64,000 nt of DNA from Eutreptiella sp. 'Long Island Sound 2002' (taxonomy: Eukaryota > Euglenozoa > Euglenophyceae > Eutreptiales > Eutreptiaceae), in contig OZ038385.1 in the NCBI GenBank assembly GCA_964036045.1, forward strand, positions 29,162,853 to 29,226,852, written 5' to 3'. Under the pieces are notes generated by a model, which saw nothing but the letters and a program-made list of their open reading frames with translations, ran no database searches and was not told the DNA's origin. Below are positions 45,695 through 56,460 of the stretch, piece by piece (position 1 is the stretch's first letter; the number at the start of each line of letters is the position of its first letter). The position numbers and the translations under genes are program-made.

Positions 45695-45785
45695 GCACAC
45701 GCGGCAGAGCCGCGGCCACAAATCGTCCATACGCGGCGAAGCCGCGCTCATGAGTCTGGAATAGCGGCGAAGCCGCCCTCTCGTG
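45695..45785. repeat. Three spaced GC palindromes
   Basis: Near-identical palindromes gcggcagagccgc, gcggcgaagccgc and gcggcgaagccgc sit at about 45702, 45736 and 45764, roughly 30 bp apart. Each could form a small cruciform or bind a dimeric protein. A related single copy lies in the BAHD intron at about 16128. Confidence 0.6.
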
Positions 45786-47224
45786 TGCGCGCACCTCCCG
45801 TGCGTTGCCCCTACCTCCCGTGCTTAGACAAGGCAGTGCCCACAAGAGGAGACCTAAAGGAGCGGTCAGGAAAACAACGGTCAGACGGGCTCTCCTGCTT
45901 GGACAAGGCAGTGCTTGCGCAAAGGGAGGGGGGGTAAGTGCAGCCACACTGTGTCTGCCTTCAGGAATCAGGTTACAGGCTATTGAGGTCAGCGTAGGTT
46001 TGTCATCTTTTGCCCAACCCGCTTAATAAACCCAAACCACCAATGTAATCACAATCATCTTGTTATCCCCCTCTACCGCTGCTCGGTTTTCAAACCAAAA
46101 AATGTTTGGACGTGTGCATGGTGCACGAAAACAGGGTATTGTAAGAACAGGGGGGAGAAGTGAACGTACAACTGCACAGTGGATCAGTGGCCATTGTGGT
46201 ATGGCGTGGTGTAGGGGTGGGGAATGCTTGCTTGCAAACTTCACTGGGATGGCGGCGTGGATGGTTCGCATGCAGCAGGTTCTTCAGCCAATGTGGGCCA
46301 TGTGCATATTTGCTTTGAATCAGACAGCAAGCGACTGCTTTTACTGGACCGTTTTCGAAGATGGTGCACAGCGGCAGCGGCAGCTCTGTAAAGATCCTCT
46401 CTCATGGACCAACCCTCTTGCAACAGCAGTGAGCTGGAAATTTTGGGGAGAGTCTGCATGGATGTATGGCGCCATGCACACAGGGTTCGAGTCCAGAGCT
46501 GCTCCTTGTGCGTCATGCGTGCATCCATCGATGTGGTGCAATGGTGCAGCAGGTGCGTGCTCTGTTACCTCCAGACAACCATGCGGCGTCGGGAGGTTGC
46601 AATGGAGGTGTGCAGGTTTTCAAACCAAAAGATATAAGAGCCAGGTCATATACTGCAGTGCACCTACCGGTTATTAGGGCCAGCTGAATATGTCTGTTTT
46701 TGAAAGCTACTGAAGTAGGGACCACCGGAATTGAACCCACGACCTGGCCTTGCCGTCGCTGCGTAAATTTCTGCTGTCTGTATCCGTGTTGTTTTGACCG
46801 TTCATGTTTGACAACCGAATCTAGGTGTGCTTCCTGCCCTCTTGCGCACCAATACTTACCTGCTCCTCGGTGCTTGGCCCTCGTCTCTCTTGCCCCACAG
46901 CAGGATTCGCAGTTTCTCGCAACAATACCAGCCCCCATAGTCACTGGCTTCTGTGCTTGGGCAGCTCCGTTCTGAGCTGAACCCAGGACAGACCTTCTAA
47001 TGGAAAATTCTGTGTGATGAAATGTGCTGACTGATGCGACTCATTCACTTTGCCATGCCACATGTTCTGAACCAAACCCTGGCGACATGAGCCCTGCTGT
47101 GTCGGGATCCCCACAGTGTGGGTTCAAATGGCCACATCACCGGAGGGGTGCAGTAGATGTGTAACCAAAGAGAGGTCCATATGCCACAAGGTCAGCATCT
47201 GGGCCATACAGAGTTGTAGGGTCA

Positions 47225-47580
47225 GCATGAGGCAGGGCCATGCACAGTGTGGCGGTGCCAGGATGAGAGCAAGACACTGTGTCGGATAGGGCGAGTACAT
47301 GAAGCAGGGCCATCCACAGTTTGGCGGCGCCAGGATGAGGTTCACACACAAGGGGGGTACATGAAGCAGGGCCATTCACAGTGTGGTCAATGTGAGGTAG
47401 GACCATGCACAGTGTGGCGGCGCCAGAATGAGGGTTCCCCACAGTTTGTGATCAGGCGAGTATGAAGCAGGGCCATCCATGGTGTGGTGAGTAAGGTCAC
47501 TAAGTGTAGTCATCCACAGTGAGGCAGAGCCATGCACGATGTGGTTACTTTGAGGCAGGGCCATGACAAGCCTAAGGCCC
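47225..47580. repeat. Irregular tandem repeat
   Basis: The phrase GCAGGGCCAT(g/c)CACAGTGTGG recurs in variants at about 47232, 47303, 47364, 47397, 47466, 47524 and 47556. Spacings of about 32 and 58-71 bp suggest a short unit with higher-order copies. GGCGGCGCCAGGATGAGG accompanies several of them. Confidence 0.75.
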
Positions 47581-48203
47581 ACGCAAAATGGAAAGGGGTG
47601 GGGGGTGGCGGTTTGTTGGCTTTACTGCAGCGGCTGGTGAACTGACAGCGTCCTGGCTTTCGGATAAGTACTCAGTCCTAGGATTATCACGTTTGCAGGC
47701 GGTGGATGGGAAGTAATCGAGAATGTCGGTACTGATATTCGCACCTAGAATCGGGCACATGTCCGGGTGCACGTCTGCGCCTGCATTAGCGCGCACGTTT
47801 CACGAAGCGGCTCCTGGTGCAGCGACGTGTGTGTTTCTTGGAGTGGTATCTGTGCGTGTGTTTGAGGGGGCAAATGAGAAAGCGTTTCGGGGCGTATGCC
47901 AGTGCACGCGTCCTCCGTTGGCTGGCGGCTTACCTCCCATTATCAGATGGGCCAGTCTCGCACTATCTGTTTGCAAGAAACCTTTTGTCGCCACCGGAAA
48001 AAATCGTCTTTGAGAGATAGGTAGTATCATAGATTCAGGCAAAACTAGCCTGCAGGGTCAGGAGGTTGAAAAGCAAAGCTGACCCCTGCCTTCCTGTGAC
48101 AAGCGTATGATTTTATTGTTGCCGTGTTCGTGGTTGACTGAGATTGCGAGCTGCGATCCGCCCGCCGATCTCACAATCGTAGAATCAACGTGATATGCGC
48201 ACA

Positions 48204-48498
48204 CTATTTCTTAATTTCGACTTCAAATGCAGAGTTTTGGATATTGACGTTTTCTGACATGTCTACAATCTGACAAGATAACACCCCCCATTGCTTGCCC
48301 TGTAGCGAATGCCGATGTGGAGCAGCTCCTACTTCTGGCTTGCAGCCGTAGAAGGTACGGTCGGGGGGAGGTCCAAGTCACAGAGGCACCCACCCACTCA
48401 CGTACCTTAAAGACAGAAATGCATGTAGGGACCTCGAAACCTCGACACAATTCTTCAATCTGCGCATGGTGTGAGCTGGACAAAACACTATCCGGCAA
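48204..48498 (-). CDS. 3' end of an unidentified gene, two exons in phase
   Basis: Exon 48498-48406 (acceptor TTTAG, donor AAG|GTACGTGAG) joins in phase 0 to exon 48299-48204 (acceptor CTACAG, stop TAG). The 62 residues are compact and protein-like: a Gln-Ile-Glu-Glu-Leu helix, a Val-Pro-Thr-Cys-Ile strand, a Trp-Gly-Val-Leu-Ser-Cys strand and an alternating Phe-Glu-Val-Glu-Ile strand before the end. I recognise no family. An in-frame TAG forms the acceptor of the first exon, so more exons must lie upstream. Either they are in 48.5-49.2 kb, or the intronless MscS gene at 49.25-51.16 kb is nested in an intron. Confidence 0.65.
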
Positions 48499-48782
48499 CT
48501 AAACATTGTGCAGTTGCTCATTGTCCAAAATGGAGGAGCTGGAGTGGGAAGAGTTGCTTGATGAATCTGAAGAGGCATCCGGATCAGAAGCAGGATCCTT
48601 GAGATAGAGGCATGGCTGTTCCTTTTCTGCACTTCTACGTCCTTATTGGTCTTCTTTCTCTTCCCCTCCCCACCACGGTCAGATCTGGCATTGCAAAAGC
48701 GAGCACGTCCCTCACGGTTGGATTTACACAGCCTAATAAGCTAACATGACCGCATGCCACTGGCTATGGGTGGGTCAAAAAG

Positions 48783-48806
48783 TGGCTGGCTGGCTGGCTG
48801 GCTGGG
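48783..48806. repeat. GGCT microsatellite
   Basis: Five to six GGCT units lie in a row. No gene is affected. Confidence 0.85.
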
Positions 48807-49250
48807 TCACAGGTTCACTTCACCCCCCTACCGTCACTCAGCAACGGCCTGGACCTGCAGAGTGGAGGCTGTAGAAAGGCGGTCCGAAAAAATCGCGAGG
48901 CACGTACGCGAAGACTGGCTCGTTGCACTGTTGTTGTATTGCTCGGAAGAGCGAAGCGTAGCGCTGGCTGAACTTCGCTCTTCTGTAGCTTTTGTGCAGT
49001 GACGTGTTCCTCGAGGCAAAACCGACAACTTTGGCAGTGTGCTGCGGTCGGGAACCTTGAAATAGGGCGAGCAAAAAACCGCAAGGTTGTTTCCCCCGAA
49101 AGCTGGGACACACGCTTCGATTCCCCCGACACATCCGATACAGTAATGGATTGTTGGGCTGCACACCATGCACAGACCGCAGTGGACCAGCTCCCGCACC
49201 TCCAGAAAATACAAATATGGGCAGATAAAAACCAGACCCTAGCACGGCGA

Positions 49251-51164
49251 CTAGACCCATGCGCCGTCCGTAGCTGCTCTGATGGAGTCGATCACAGTAA
49301 TCAGCAGCCTGGATCTGTACACGTCAAGATCCCCAAAACTGACCTTCGCCCCATCCACCAGTACCTCCAGCTTCAGAAGCGCCATGGGTTCAGGCTGCAT
49401 TGTGAAATCCAGATACGCAACCGGGGCCCCCATCAACACTTCCTTCAGTGTCGGGTTTGCTTTGATGGCTGCCGTGACGCTTGTCAGAAGCACTTGGCAG
49501 CTTTTAGAGCCGCTGCGGGGGAGCTTGAGTGGAAGGTCTAGAGTCATCAAGCGAGTGCGGGCTGCAGTCAGGTTCACAGCCTCCCGTTGCATCACAGTCC
49601 TGTTGGGTATGTAGACCATCGAACCATCAGACGCCTCAATGAGTGTAGAGAACCACCCCACCTCTTTCACTGTGCCCCGCCGGGTTCCACTCCTGATCTC
49701 CTCTCCTGCCACAAACGGCTGCCGCAACAGCAGCAGCAACCCTGAGACTAGATTTCCCACAACGTCCTGTGAGGCAAGCCCTAGGGCCAGGCCTCCCACT
49801 CCTCCGAATGTCAGGATGGTTTGCGGGGAGATACCCAGCAGCTGCAGCCATTCGGGTACAACGGCGATCACGATGACGGCGTTGATGACAATATTGAGCA
49901 CAATGGCTGGCCCATTGCCGTTCGCCAAGGCAGTCCAGTATTGCTCCAGCAACCCGTTCTCCCGGGCGTCATGCACAAAGTCCTTCGGGACAGACTTGAT
50001 CTTCATCAGCCATTGTGCAAAAAGGGTGATGAAAGCCACGTTCAGGGCATGTGTGGACAAATCCTTCCAGCCTTCTTGGATCTGCAGCGCACTTAGGGTT
50101 GTGTACCCACCACGGTCCAGGAAATGCCAAAACGTGGGCAATGCGAAGTAAAAGCGTTTGGGGATGGCACTGACAAACAAGTTAGAGGAAAAGAATATGA
50201 GGACAACTTTGATCGCACGGTCCAGTGGCCGTATGGCGCTGATCAGACAGTGCCTGATGAACACAGAGCCGGAGAGCATGCCCAGGCCACGTAGGGCGAC
50301 GGAGAGGGAAGGCTCAAAGATGCGCTGTTTAAGGCAGAAAGCCGGCAGCAAAGAGAGCGTGATGTAGACCGGGATCTCCAGGGCGGGGAAGTGCCGCAAC
50401 ACAATATTGACAAGTTCAAGGGTTTCAAAGAACCAAATGTAAGAGCCCATCCAGAGGCAGACCTGCCCCAGTAGGATGAACATCAAGCTGCGGCTGCGCT
50501 TCGGAAAGAGAGTCGCCAATCTGTGAAAAAACGTGTGGTGCACGGCATCAGCGTCATGTGGGGAAGTTCCAGGCGCAGGGGATGCTTCCATTGAGTCTGG
50601 GGAGTCTCCAGGCGCAGAGGGCTTGCCAGAGGCCGAGGCCATCGTCCAGGTCGCCAATGGACGCAGAACGGCGTTTTCTGTTGAAGTCATGGCGTCACAC
50701 GCAAGGCTGCAAGGGTGTAGATCGGGAGGGGGCTGCTGGCATCCGTTAGAAGTGCGGGACCGATGCACCCCAAGGAGGCCCAGCAAGACTGTTAGCACAT
50801 ACACAGGCAAACCCTCGCGTATGCTTTGCATGATCTGTGAGGGCGCTTGAGGTGTGTATAGGGTTGCCCTGGGTGTCAACTCCACAGCCATCCCATGAAG
50901 GGGGGCCTTGGGAGTTAGAACAGGCAGTGCACCTGCGCCCTGCTGCCCTTTCTTTGGGGCTGGTTGCAATCGCCAGGGCGCATGGGACCATTTGTGGACA
51001 CTGGAGGGGGCTGTGAAGGGGACTGTGAAGGGTATTGTGGAGTGGAAGACCGGTAGTTGAAGGCCACCCGGTTGAAAGATGCAAAGCAACATCAGAACAC
51101 TGCAGCCCGCCACCATGACAGCACAACCAGGGCGCCATGCGGGTCCGTCTGTGTCTTTTTCCAT
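49251..51164 (-). CDS. MscS-family mechanosensitive channel, intronless
   Basis: One frame of 637 codons runs from ATG 51164 to TAG. The MscS core is clear: a Gly/Ala-rich pore helix with L-T-F-G-G-V-G-G-L-A-L-G-L-A-S-Q-D (about 451-467), the following N-L-V-S-G-L segment to about residue 490, and the beta domain with V-G-W-F-S-T and Y-I-P-N-R (about 502-522). Several hydrophobic segments precede it (about 226-246, 262-280, 318-334, 370-388, 420-440). A hydrophobic segment at about 13-31 and a long Pro/Ser-rich spacer to residue 210 make up the N-terminal third. This is longer than bacterial MscS and closer to MSL proteins of plants and algae, which relieve osmotic pressure in plastids, mitochondria or the plasma membrane. 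Location is not decided by the sequence. Confidence 0.93.
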   Translation of the reverse strand: MEKDTDGPAWRPGCAVMVAGCSVLMLLCIFQPGGLQLPVFHSTIPFTVPFTAPSSVHKWSHAPWRLQPAPKKGQQGAGALPVLTPKAPLHGMAVELTPRATLYTPQAPSQIMQSIREGLPVYVLTVLLGLLGVHRSRTSNGCQQPPPDLHPCSLACDAMTSTENAVLRPLATWTMASASGKPSAPGDSPDSMEASPAPGTSPHDADAVHHTFFHRLATLFPKRSRSLMFILLGQVCLWMGSYIWFFETLELVNIVLRHFPALEIPVYITLSLLPAFCLKQRIFEPSLSVALRGLGMLSGSVFIRHCLISAIRPLDRAIKVVLIFFSSNLFVSAIPKRFYFALPTFWHFLDRGGYTTLSALQIQEGWKDLSTHALNVAFITLFAQWLMKIKSVPKDFVHDARENGLLEQYWTALANGNGPAIVLNIVINAVIVIAVVPEWLQLLGISPQTILTFGGVGGLALGLASQDVVGNLVSGLLLLLRQPFVAGEEIRSGTRRGTVKEVGWFSTLIEASDGSMVYIPNRTVMQREAVNLTAARTRLMTLDLPLKLPRSGSKSCQVLLTSVTAAIKANPTLKEVLMGAPVAYLDFTMQPEPMALLKLEVLVDGAKVSFGDLDVYRSRLLITVIDSIRAATDGAWV

Positions 51165-51600
51165 GGAAACAGTGCTGTAGAAAACACTGCACAGAAAGGA
51201 TAAGGGAGAGAATTAGGACCTAAAATTCGATAGATAAAAGGAGCTCCAGCAGAGGTCGTTGACAGCCCCCACCCAAAAAAGAATCCACGACTGTGCCCCA
51301 TACTACAGAGGGAGTCCAACAATATGCTCCCTGCTGTGCTGGCTGCACCCTACTATGCACGCAGTTCCACCATTGGCTCACAGTGCGCACATGCTCGCCC
51401 ATTGATTTGGAAATCACATACCTTCATGACGGGGCGGTTTGAGGTCGCCTCACCAGACAAGAAGAGGGCAAGGCAGACCATACTGCAGGGATACATCTGT
51501 AGATCCTTCGGCATTGATTTTCTGTTGCTACCATTCGACTTTGTTCAAACCAACAAAGCTAATGTAGCCCTTTGCAGGGTAAACTTGGTCAAGAGAAGTT

Positions 51601-51688
51601 GAGCAGCATTGCTCTAGAGAGGAGACATATAGGTGGCATTCTCTGAGCAGCATTGCTCTAGAGAGGAGACATATAGGTGGCATTCTCT
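51601..51688. repeat. Perfect 44-bp tandem duplication
   Basis: The unit beginning gagcagcattgctctaga occurs at 51601 and 51645 without a mismatch. It lies upstream of the MscS gene (about 440 bp from its ATG), so an effect on its promoter is possible but not shown. Confidence 0.95.
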
Positions 51689-53549
51689 GTGTCACAATGA
51701 CCCCCATCATGGACAGGGGAGAAAGTTGTACTGTATCTTACGGGAGTGCCTATTTCCAAGATAACCTCATACTGTTGCCAATCTGTGGCGGTTTCGCCAA
51801 AAAAAACAACAAAAAGTGGTTGAGCGGCATTGCACAAAGATGTGGGTCTGGTCTCACAAATCGTCACCCACAAGGTTTTGAATGCTCTCCTCAGCCCCTC
51901 AAACTGGGGTTTTGCCATCAAGAGTGTGAGCATGTGAAGTAGTAGTTATGTACACTGCAGAGGTGCGTATGTTGGCACTGTTGCAGCCTGCTTTGGGGGG
52001 GTTGATGGTCGGTATCTGATTGACTGAATGCCCCCGCCATAGGCACTTTCAGCCCTTAGTCCCAGTGTGAAGCTCATCCGGTAATTAGGGCTGACCGGAG
52101 GCGCCACTCACATGCAGTACAAACAAATCATATTTGTACACATTCATTTTCACATGGTTTGGTCGAAAATCAGTCAGGACCCGGTGCTGGCTGAACCTGT
52201 ACTCCGTTGATAGAGATGTGGTCGCTCAGTGGTGACCATGGTGGACTCTGTAACTCTGTGTGCGTGTGTGCTGTCTTTTGGTGGGTGTTGTGCCACTGGT
52301 AGAATTGTTGGCCTCGGGCCGTGACGGTTCGAACCCTGCTGCCTACATGGCCCCTCCGCCGAAGCGAAGGAGAAGGAGACGTAGCTGCTGCGAGCGGCTG
52401 ACGGAGCAGGTCACGGAGCGCACTGCTGCAGGGGGCGGTGGTGCAATATTTTTGCCAGGCACACGGGGGGAGGGGGGGGCTCGCCTGTAAAGATCAGAAA
52501 GGATGACGAGACACACCTCCCGCGAGCCGGCGGTACCGGTGGGGGAGTGAGAGGCTGTAGGGGGCAGTGGTGCTTGCTTTGTACGTGCAGCACGTTTCCT
52601 GTTTTTGTCCTCTTTGCCCTGTTATACATGAATCTTCCCTGTCCTAATTGCCGTCGAACCAAATTAACCGTTTTACTCTTCAAGTTCCTCCCTTCACTGA
52701 CGTCAGTGCTAAAGACACCAAAGTCGGGCAAGGCACAACTAAGTGTGGTCACTAGAGATCAAGAATAGCTGTGTTTTTAAATACAGTGGTCGAGATTCAA
52801 GAGACCATGCCTCCTTGTCACCCAACGGACAGGCTAACATTAGAAGTGAGGAGGAGGGAATGAAGCGCCGCATACTTAGCTTCCATGTACCCCTGGAACA
52901 CAGGTATACAATCATTGCTCTTCAGTCCAACACCAGACACACCAGGGTTGATGATACACATGCCCAGTCCTGGCTCCCACAGTCAGCCACTGCCACAACG
53001 CTATGCACATAAAGTCCCGCTGCGACCTTGGCACATACAGCGATGAGGAGGGGGGGAGGTTCTAGGACCCAAAAGTTCATGTGCCAAAAATGGCTTGATT
53101 AGATTTTCCCTGTTGTAAATTTCGTTTTTTCCCACTATGGTCACTTTGGTATGAGCGGTGGGATGAAGCGCCAGATACTAAGCTACTGTATACACCCGTG
53201 TCAGAGGCATGCGGTCACAGCCAACCAATTCCAATGTTGCCTTGAATGCGCCATATGGCTATTGAATGTTGCATGGACTGGTTGGGTTAGAAGCACGGTT
53301 GCTTGTTAGGAGACCATGTGACCTCGCCCCCCTCCCCATCAGACACTCGTGACCCTCCTAACTCATCACTTGCACAGCTATTTGGCATCTCTTGCAGTCC
53401 CAGCTACAGGAGGAGCCCTGGACCGACAAAGACTTCCAGCACCGCTGGAAGTTGGTGTCGTAGATCTCACAAATGAAGAAGGAGTCCAAGGAGGCCCTCA
53501 TGGAGCCAGTGGGGAAGAAATTGGAGGAGCGCGACCAGGCCATGGCAAA
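51689..53549. other. Stretch without a firm gene
   Basis: A tRNA-like segment at about 52310-52345 (ggttcgaaccc) lacks a pairing acceptor stem. The words gaagcgccgcatacttagct and gaagcgccagatactaagct lie at 52862 and 53165, a 300-bp direct repeat. Open frames are short and unconvincing. Confidence 0.4.
52695..52708. promoter_or_regulatory. Perfect 14-bp palindrome with CRE core
   Basis: CACTGACGTCAGTG is a perfect palindrome around TGACGTCA, the classic bZIP (CREB/ATF-type) site. No adjacent gene start is established, so function is uncertain. Chance occurrence of a given 14-mer palindrome is low but not negligible over 64 kb. Confidence 0.3.
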
Positions 53550-54038
53550 CTACGCGGCAGCCCAAATATTGGTGACTGCCTTGTGTTGCAGCAACTGTTG
53601 GTGTAATCGTTTTGCCCCTTTGGCTGCTTGTTGGTCTGCTTGTTCATTCCCCTCCATACCTACGTGGGACAGCACCCATTGAATGGAAACACTGTCCCCT
53701 AACAACAACAACCGGCTCCAAAATTCTGACCACAGATCACCATGTGCCACTGGTCCCGTGGATCCTACCCACTTGTGTTTGCACCACTTCTCACATTTAC
53801 TTTTTAAACCAATGTAGAACAGCTTGGAATCGGTCACCATGTGTAATGGCTTTCCCAGGCACCTTTTTTGTACCGCCCTCAGAGCCCCTCTGAGCTCTGT
53901 TCGTGTGATGGACTGTCACTCAGTGACTTGGACTGGCGAATGCTCATTCTTGTCATCACCCTCCCCAAACCAGACCCCGCCTACATACTCAACCCCTTGC
54001 GAACAATCCCGCTAGCCATCAACAAATGCAACATCCCA
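53550..54038 (-). pseudogene. RNase H domain of retroelement type, two in-frame stops
   Basis: The minus-strand frame holds the whole RNase H fold: a V-A-F-V-D-G strand with the first catalytic Asp, G-V-W-F-G, T-E-L-R-G-A with the Glu, V-T-D-S-K with the second Asp, then I-Q-W-V-L-S-H-V-G and G-N-E-Q-A-D with the last Asp. All four catalytic positions are present. The frame is broken by TAG at 54014..54012 and TGA at 53918..53916. The uninterrupted part is 53915-53550. RNase H removes RNA from RNA-DNA hybrids; the copy number of related remnants here (33.9, 32.9, 41.6 kb) suggests a mobile element rather than the cellular enzyme. Confidence 0.8.
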
Positions 54039-54583
54039 CCCCTGTAATGGTTCCTCCAAATCATTTTTTTCATGTCAAGCAGCATGTGCACCTACTTGTC
54101 CACCTTGGGAATCAGCACTTGGCTAGAGCGAACTGCTACTCGTTGTGGCTGCATGGGTGGGGGAAACATTTGCATGGAATCTGTCCAAACAAAGATTGAG
54201 ATATTGTGCCTCCTGTCTCAAAAACTATGTTTGCTGAGCTGATGCCTAGCTCCGAGCCACTGCCTGCCAAACGGAGGGGGGAGGATTCCGGGGCCGCAAG
54301 CAGGTCACAAAGTGCTCCACACATGCACGTCTTGGTATGCACATGCAGCAATGTTCGGTAGTCCAATCGAAATCAATCTCATGTACAACACAAGACAACT
54401 GAGCTCTTTGTCCACCTTTAGCCTGTTTTGTCAATACTGCCATGTATTTCCATGGTATGGTACAACTAGGCGCCCTACAGCTCCAATTTGGTTCCATATC
54501 ACTGTGCTTCCGCTGGCACTCCTTGGCCAAGTGAACAGGTTGAAACTGGTCATGGAGGGGAAGATTTGGGATTGCGTTGCTTA

Positions 54584-54603
54584 GGGGGGGGGGGGGGGGG
54601 GGG
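54584..54603. repeat. 20-bp poly-G tract
   Basis: Twenty uninterrupted G, the longest homopolymer I found in the window. A potential quadruplex-forming site and a likely sequencing difficulty. Confidence 0.9.
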
Positions 54604-55226
54604 ACTAATCAGAGTCTGAAACCGGGGTGCGACACCCCGATGAGATCGAAAGGTTGTCCGAAGGGGACGTGTAGTGTGAGCTTGCATCTATGCTCGGAGT
54701 GTTTACGCTAGATTAGAGTGGCAAGGGTGGTGAGTCCGATGGCTGCCCAAACAAGGTCAGGGTTATCCGATTGGGACGACCCTGTGAAGCTCACCGTGGA
54801 TGCCATGTCAACTAAGCTGCCCGTTGTGCCGTCGGTGAGGATTCCGGGGGTGGGGTGGGGGGTGGGGCACTCGTGCTATGGTTGTTGGCCGTTCTCATGT
54901 AAGCCTGCTAATGGATGCACACCTACAGACATGGGCTCTAGCCCTAATGCCCTTTGAAAAGCTGCTAGTGAGGGTGTTACTACTAGGCGTGGGGTGCCAA
55001 ACAGAGAGATAAGTGTTGGGACCCGTGTAAGATAGTCACTATCATCTGTGGAATCATAGTTGTCATGACGCTCTAGCTGTGCAAACACTACCATTGGTGG
55101 GTGATGCTCAATGTCATCCTCCTCATCACACCATGCAAAGTTGCTGTTTTATGGGCATATCAAGGCTAGCTGCTGTATGGACCTTGGGGCCTGCAGTGAA
55201 GGAAAGAGAACCAGTGGGTGGGCTCA

Positions 55227-55580
55227 CCACCCCTTTTTTGCCAATTGATGTGCTCGCTCATTGCCAAGGAACGCCTAGTGGAAGGGTTACCAAGCCCAAG
55301 CAATGAGGTGGTCTACAAAGTCAATGGCAAGCAAAACACTTCGCATAAATCACATCTGAGCACTAGACCATAGTCCAAGCACCACCCTTAGGTCTCCACT
55401 CATATGCCTTGCCCTATTCTGACCACTGTTGAAATAGTAGCTTTTAGTTCTGCCTTGGTCTCACAAATGGTCTCAACATGCTTGCGCGAAGCACCATGCC
55501 GATCCCAAATCACAAAACCTACTGAATTTGCCTGCACAAAGCCACAAATCCGTGTTCTATTCCCAAGGTTGTCATCATGT
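55227..55580 (-). pseudogene. Second, more decayed RNase H-like remnant
   Basis: On the minus strand a frame near 55400-55570 has S-V-G-F-V-I-W-D and T-K-A-E-L-K-A-T, like the second strand and the Glu helix of plant-retroelement RNase H. About 120-170 bases further on, a frame with F-L-G-N-E-R-A-H-Q-L-A matches the C-terminal motif, with His where the catalytic Asp should be. Several stops and a frame change separate them. Sequence differs from the copy at 53.6 kb, so this is another family or a much older copy. Confidence 0.4.
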
Positions 55581-56136
55581 AAACATGGTTGTTGTATCCG
55601 TTTCCTGTTGGGGCTTAATGAACTTTTTCTAATGCCTCGCTCCTGCACACACTGCCTGCTTGTGGTATGACCTCCACTTTCTCCTACACAAGCTTCCACT
55701 GCCCCAAGGAATGGATGGTGACCTGGCGATAGTTGATCACCAAGTGGCCTGCAGACTAAAGATGGCCAACACCAATGGCAAGGCCAACACCCCAGCTTGG
55801 AAAACGGTTGCCTTGTGCAGCAAGGTGCATCCCTTCGCAACTTCAATGTGTGCACTCCTTGTGTGCCAGGCTAGGGTGTCATAAGATGATCAAAGGGTGA
55901 AGTGCCCCTCAATAGCGCCACATCGGAGAGCTTGCTATGCACACGGCACACATCCGGGACAATACTTTTGGACAAGTGCCAAACTTTGGCCGCACGACTA
56001 CCGTTTCTTGGGGAAGTCCCAAAGCACACCAGGCAATTGCCAACCTTCCAACCATACCAGCACCAAAACTTTCCCTGGTAGATCACACTACACTGCACCA
56101 AACCAACCAATCCAAATTGCACAACAAATGGGGGAT

Positions 56137-56460
56137 TTATTGTGCTTCCTAAACTGTGGGTTAATACATGTGCTTTTCGATAGCATGAAAGCACACACGC
56201 CAACCTCACCCCCACCATCCATTCACTTGGCAGAGGGCCATGAATTATTGTGCTTCCTAAACTGTGGGTTAATACATGTGCTTTTCGATAGCATGAAAGC
56301 ACACACGCCAACCTCACCCCCACCATCCATTCACTTGGCAGAGGGCCATGAATTATTGTGCTTCCTAAACTGTGGGTTAATACATGTGCTTTTCGATAGC
56401 ATGAAAGCACACACGCCAACCTCACCCCCACCATCCATTCACTTGGCAGAGGGCCATGAA
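56137..56460. repeat. Three 108-bp tandem repeats
   Basis: Three nearly perfect copies start at 56137, 56245 and 56353. The unit length is a multiple of three, so frames stay open across all copies on both strands and produce a 36-residue repeated peptide. I see no sign that this is translated. It lies within retroelement debris. Confidence 0.95.

Larger units (their letters stand above)
44111..48203. repeat. Repeat-rich stretch without a firm gene
   Basis: 44742-44824 pairs with 35288-35370. The phrase gcttagacaa(a/g)gc(c/t/a)gtg recurs at about 44458, 44993, 45828 and, as gcttggacaaggcagtgc, at 45896; two copies run into G-runs. The phrase centred on ggccgtcacccc(g/c)gg recurs at about 44941 and 45645. 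The word gttttcaaaccaaaa occurs at 46086 and 46616. A minus-strand GGTTCAATTCC (46728-46738) is tRNA box-B-like. A plus-strand frame near 46.1-46.7 kb is open for 205 codons but starts with TTG and lacks a motif. Confidence 0.5.

Noticed and set aside
46060-46677. 205-codon plus-strand ORF
   Set aside because: It starts with TTG, overlaps repeats and opposing frames, and shows no domain.
46715-46790. Possible tRNA gene on the minus strand (GGTTCAATTCC)
   Set aside because: Only a B-box-like word; no A box at the right distance and no pairing acceptor stem.
52290-52345. Possible tRNA gene on the plus strand (ggttcgaaccc)
   Set aside because: The T-stem pairs poorly and there is no complementary acceptor arm.
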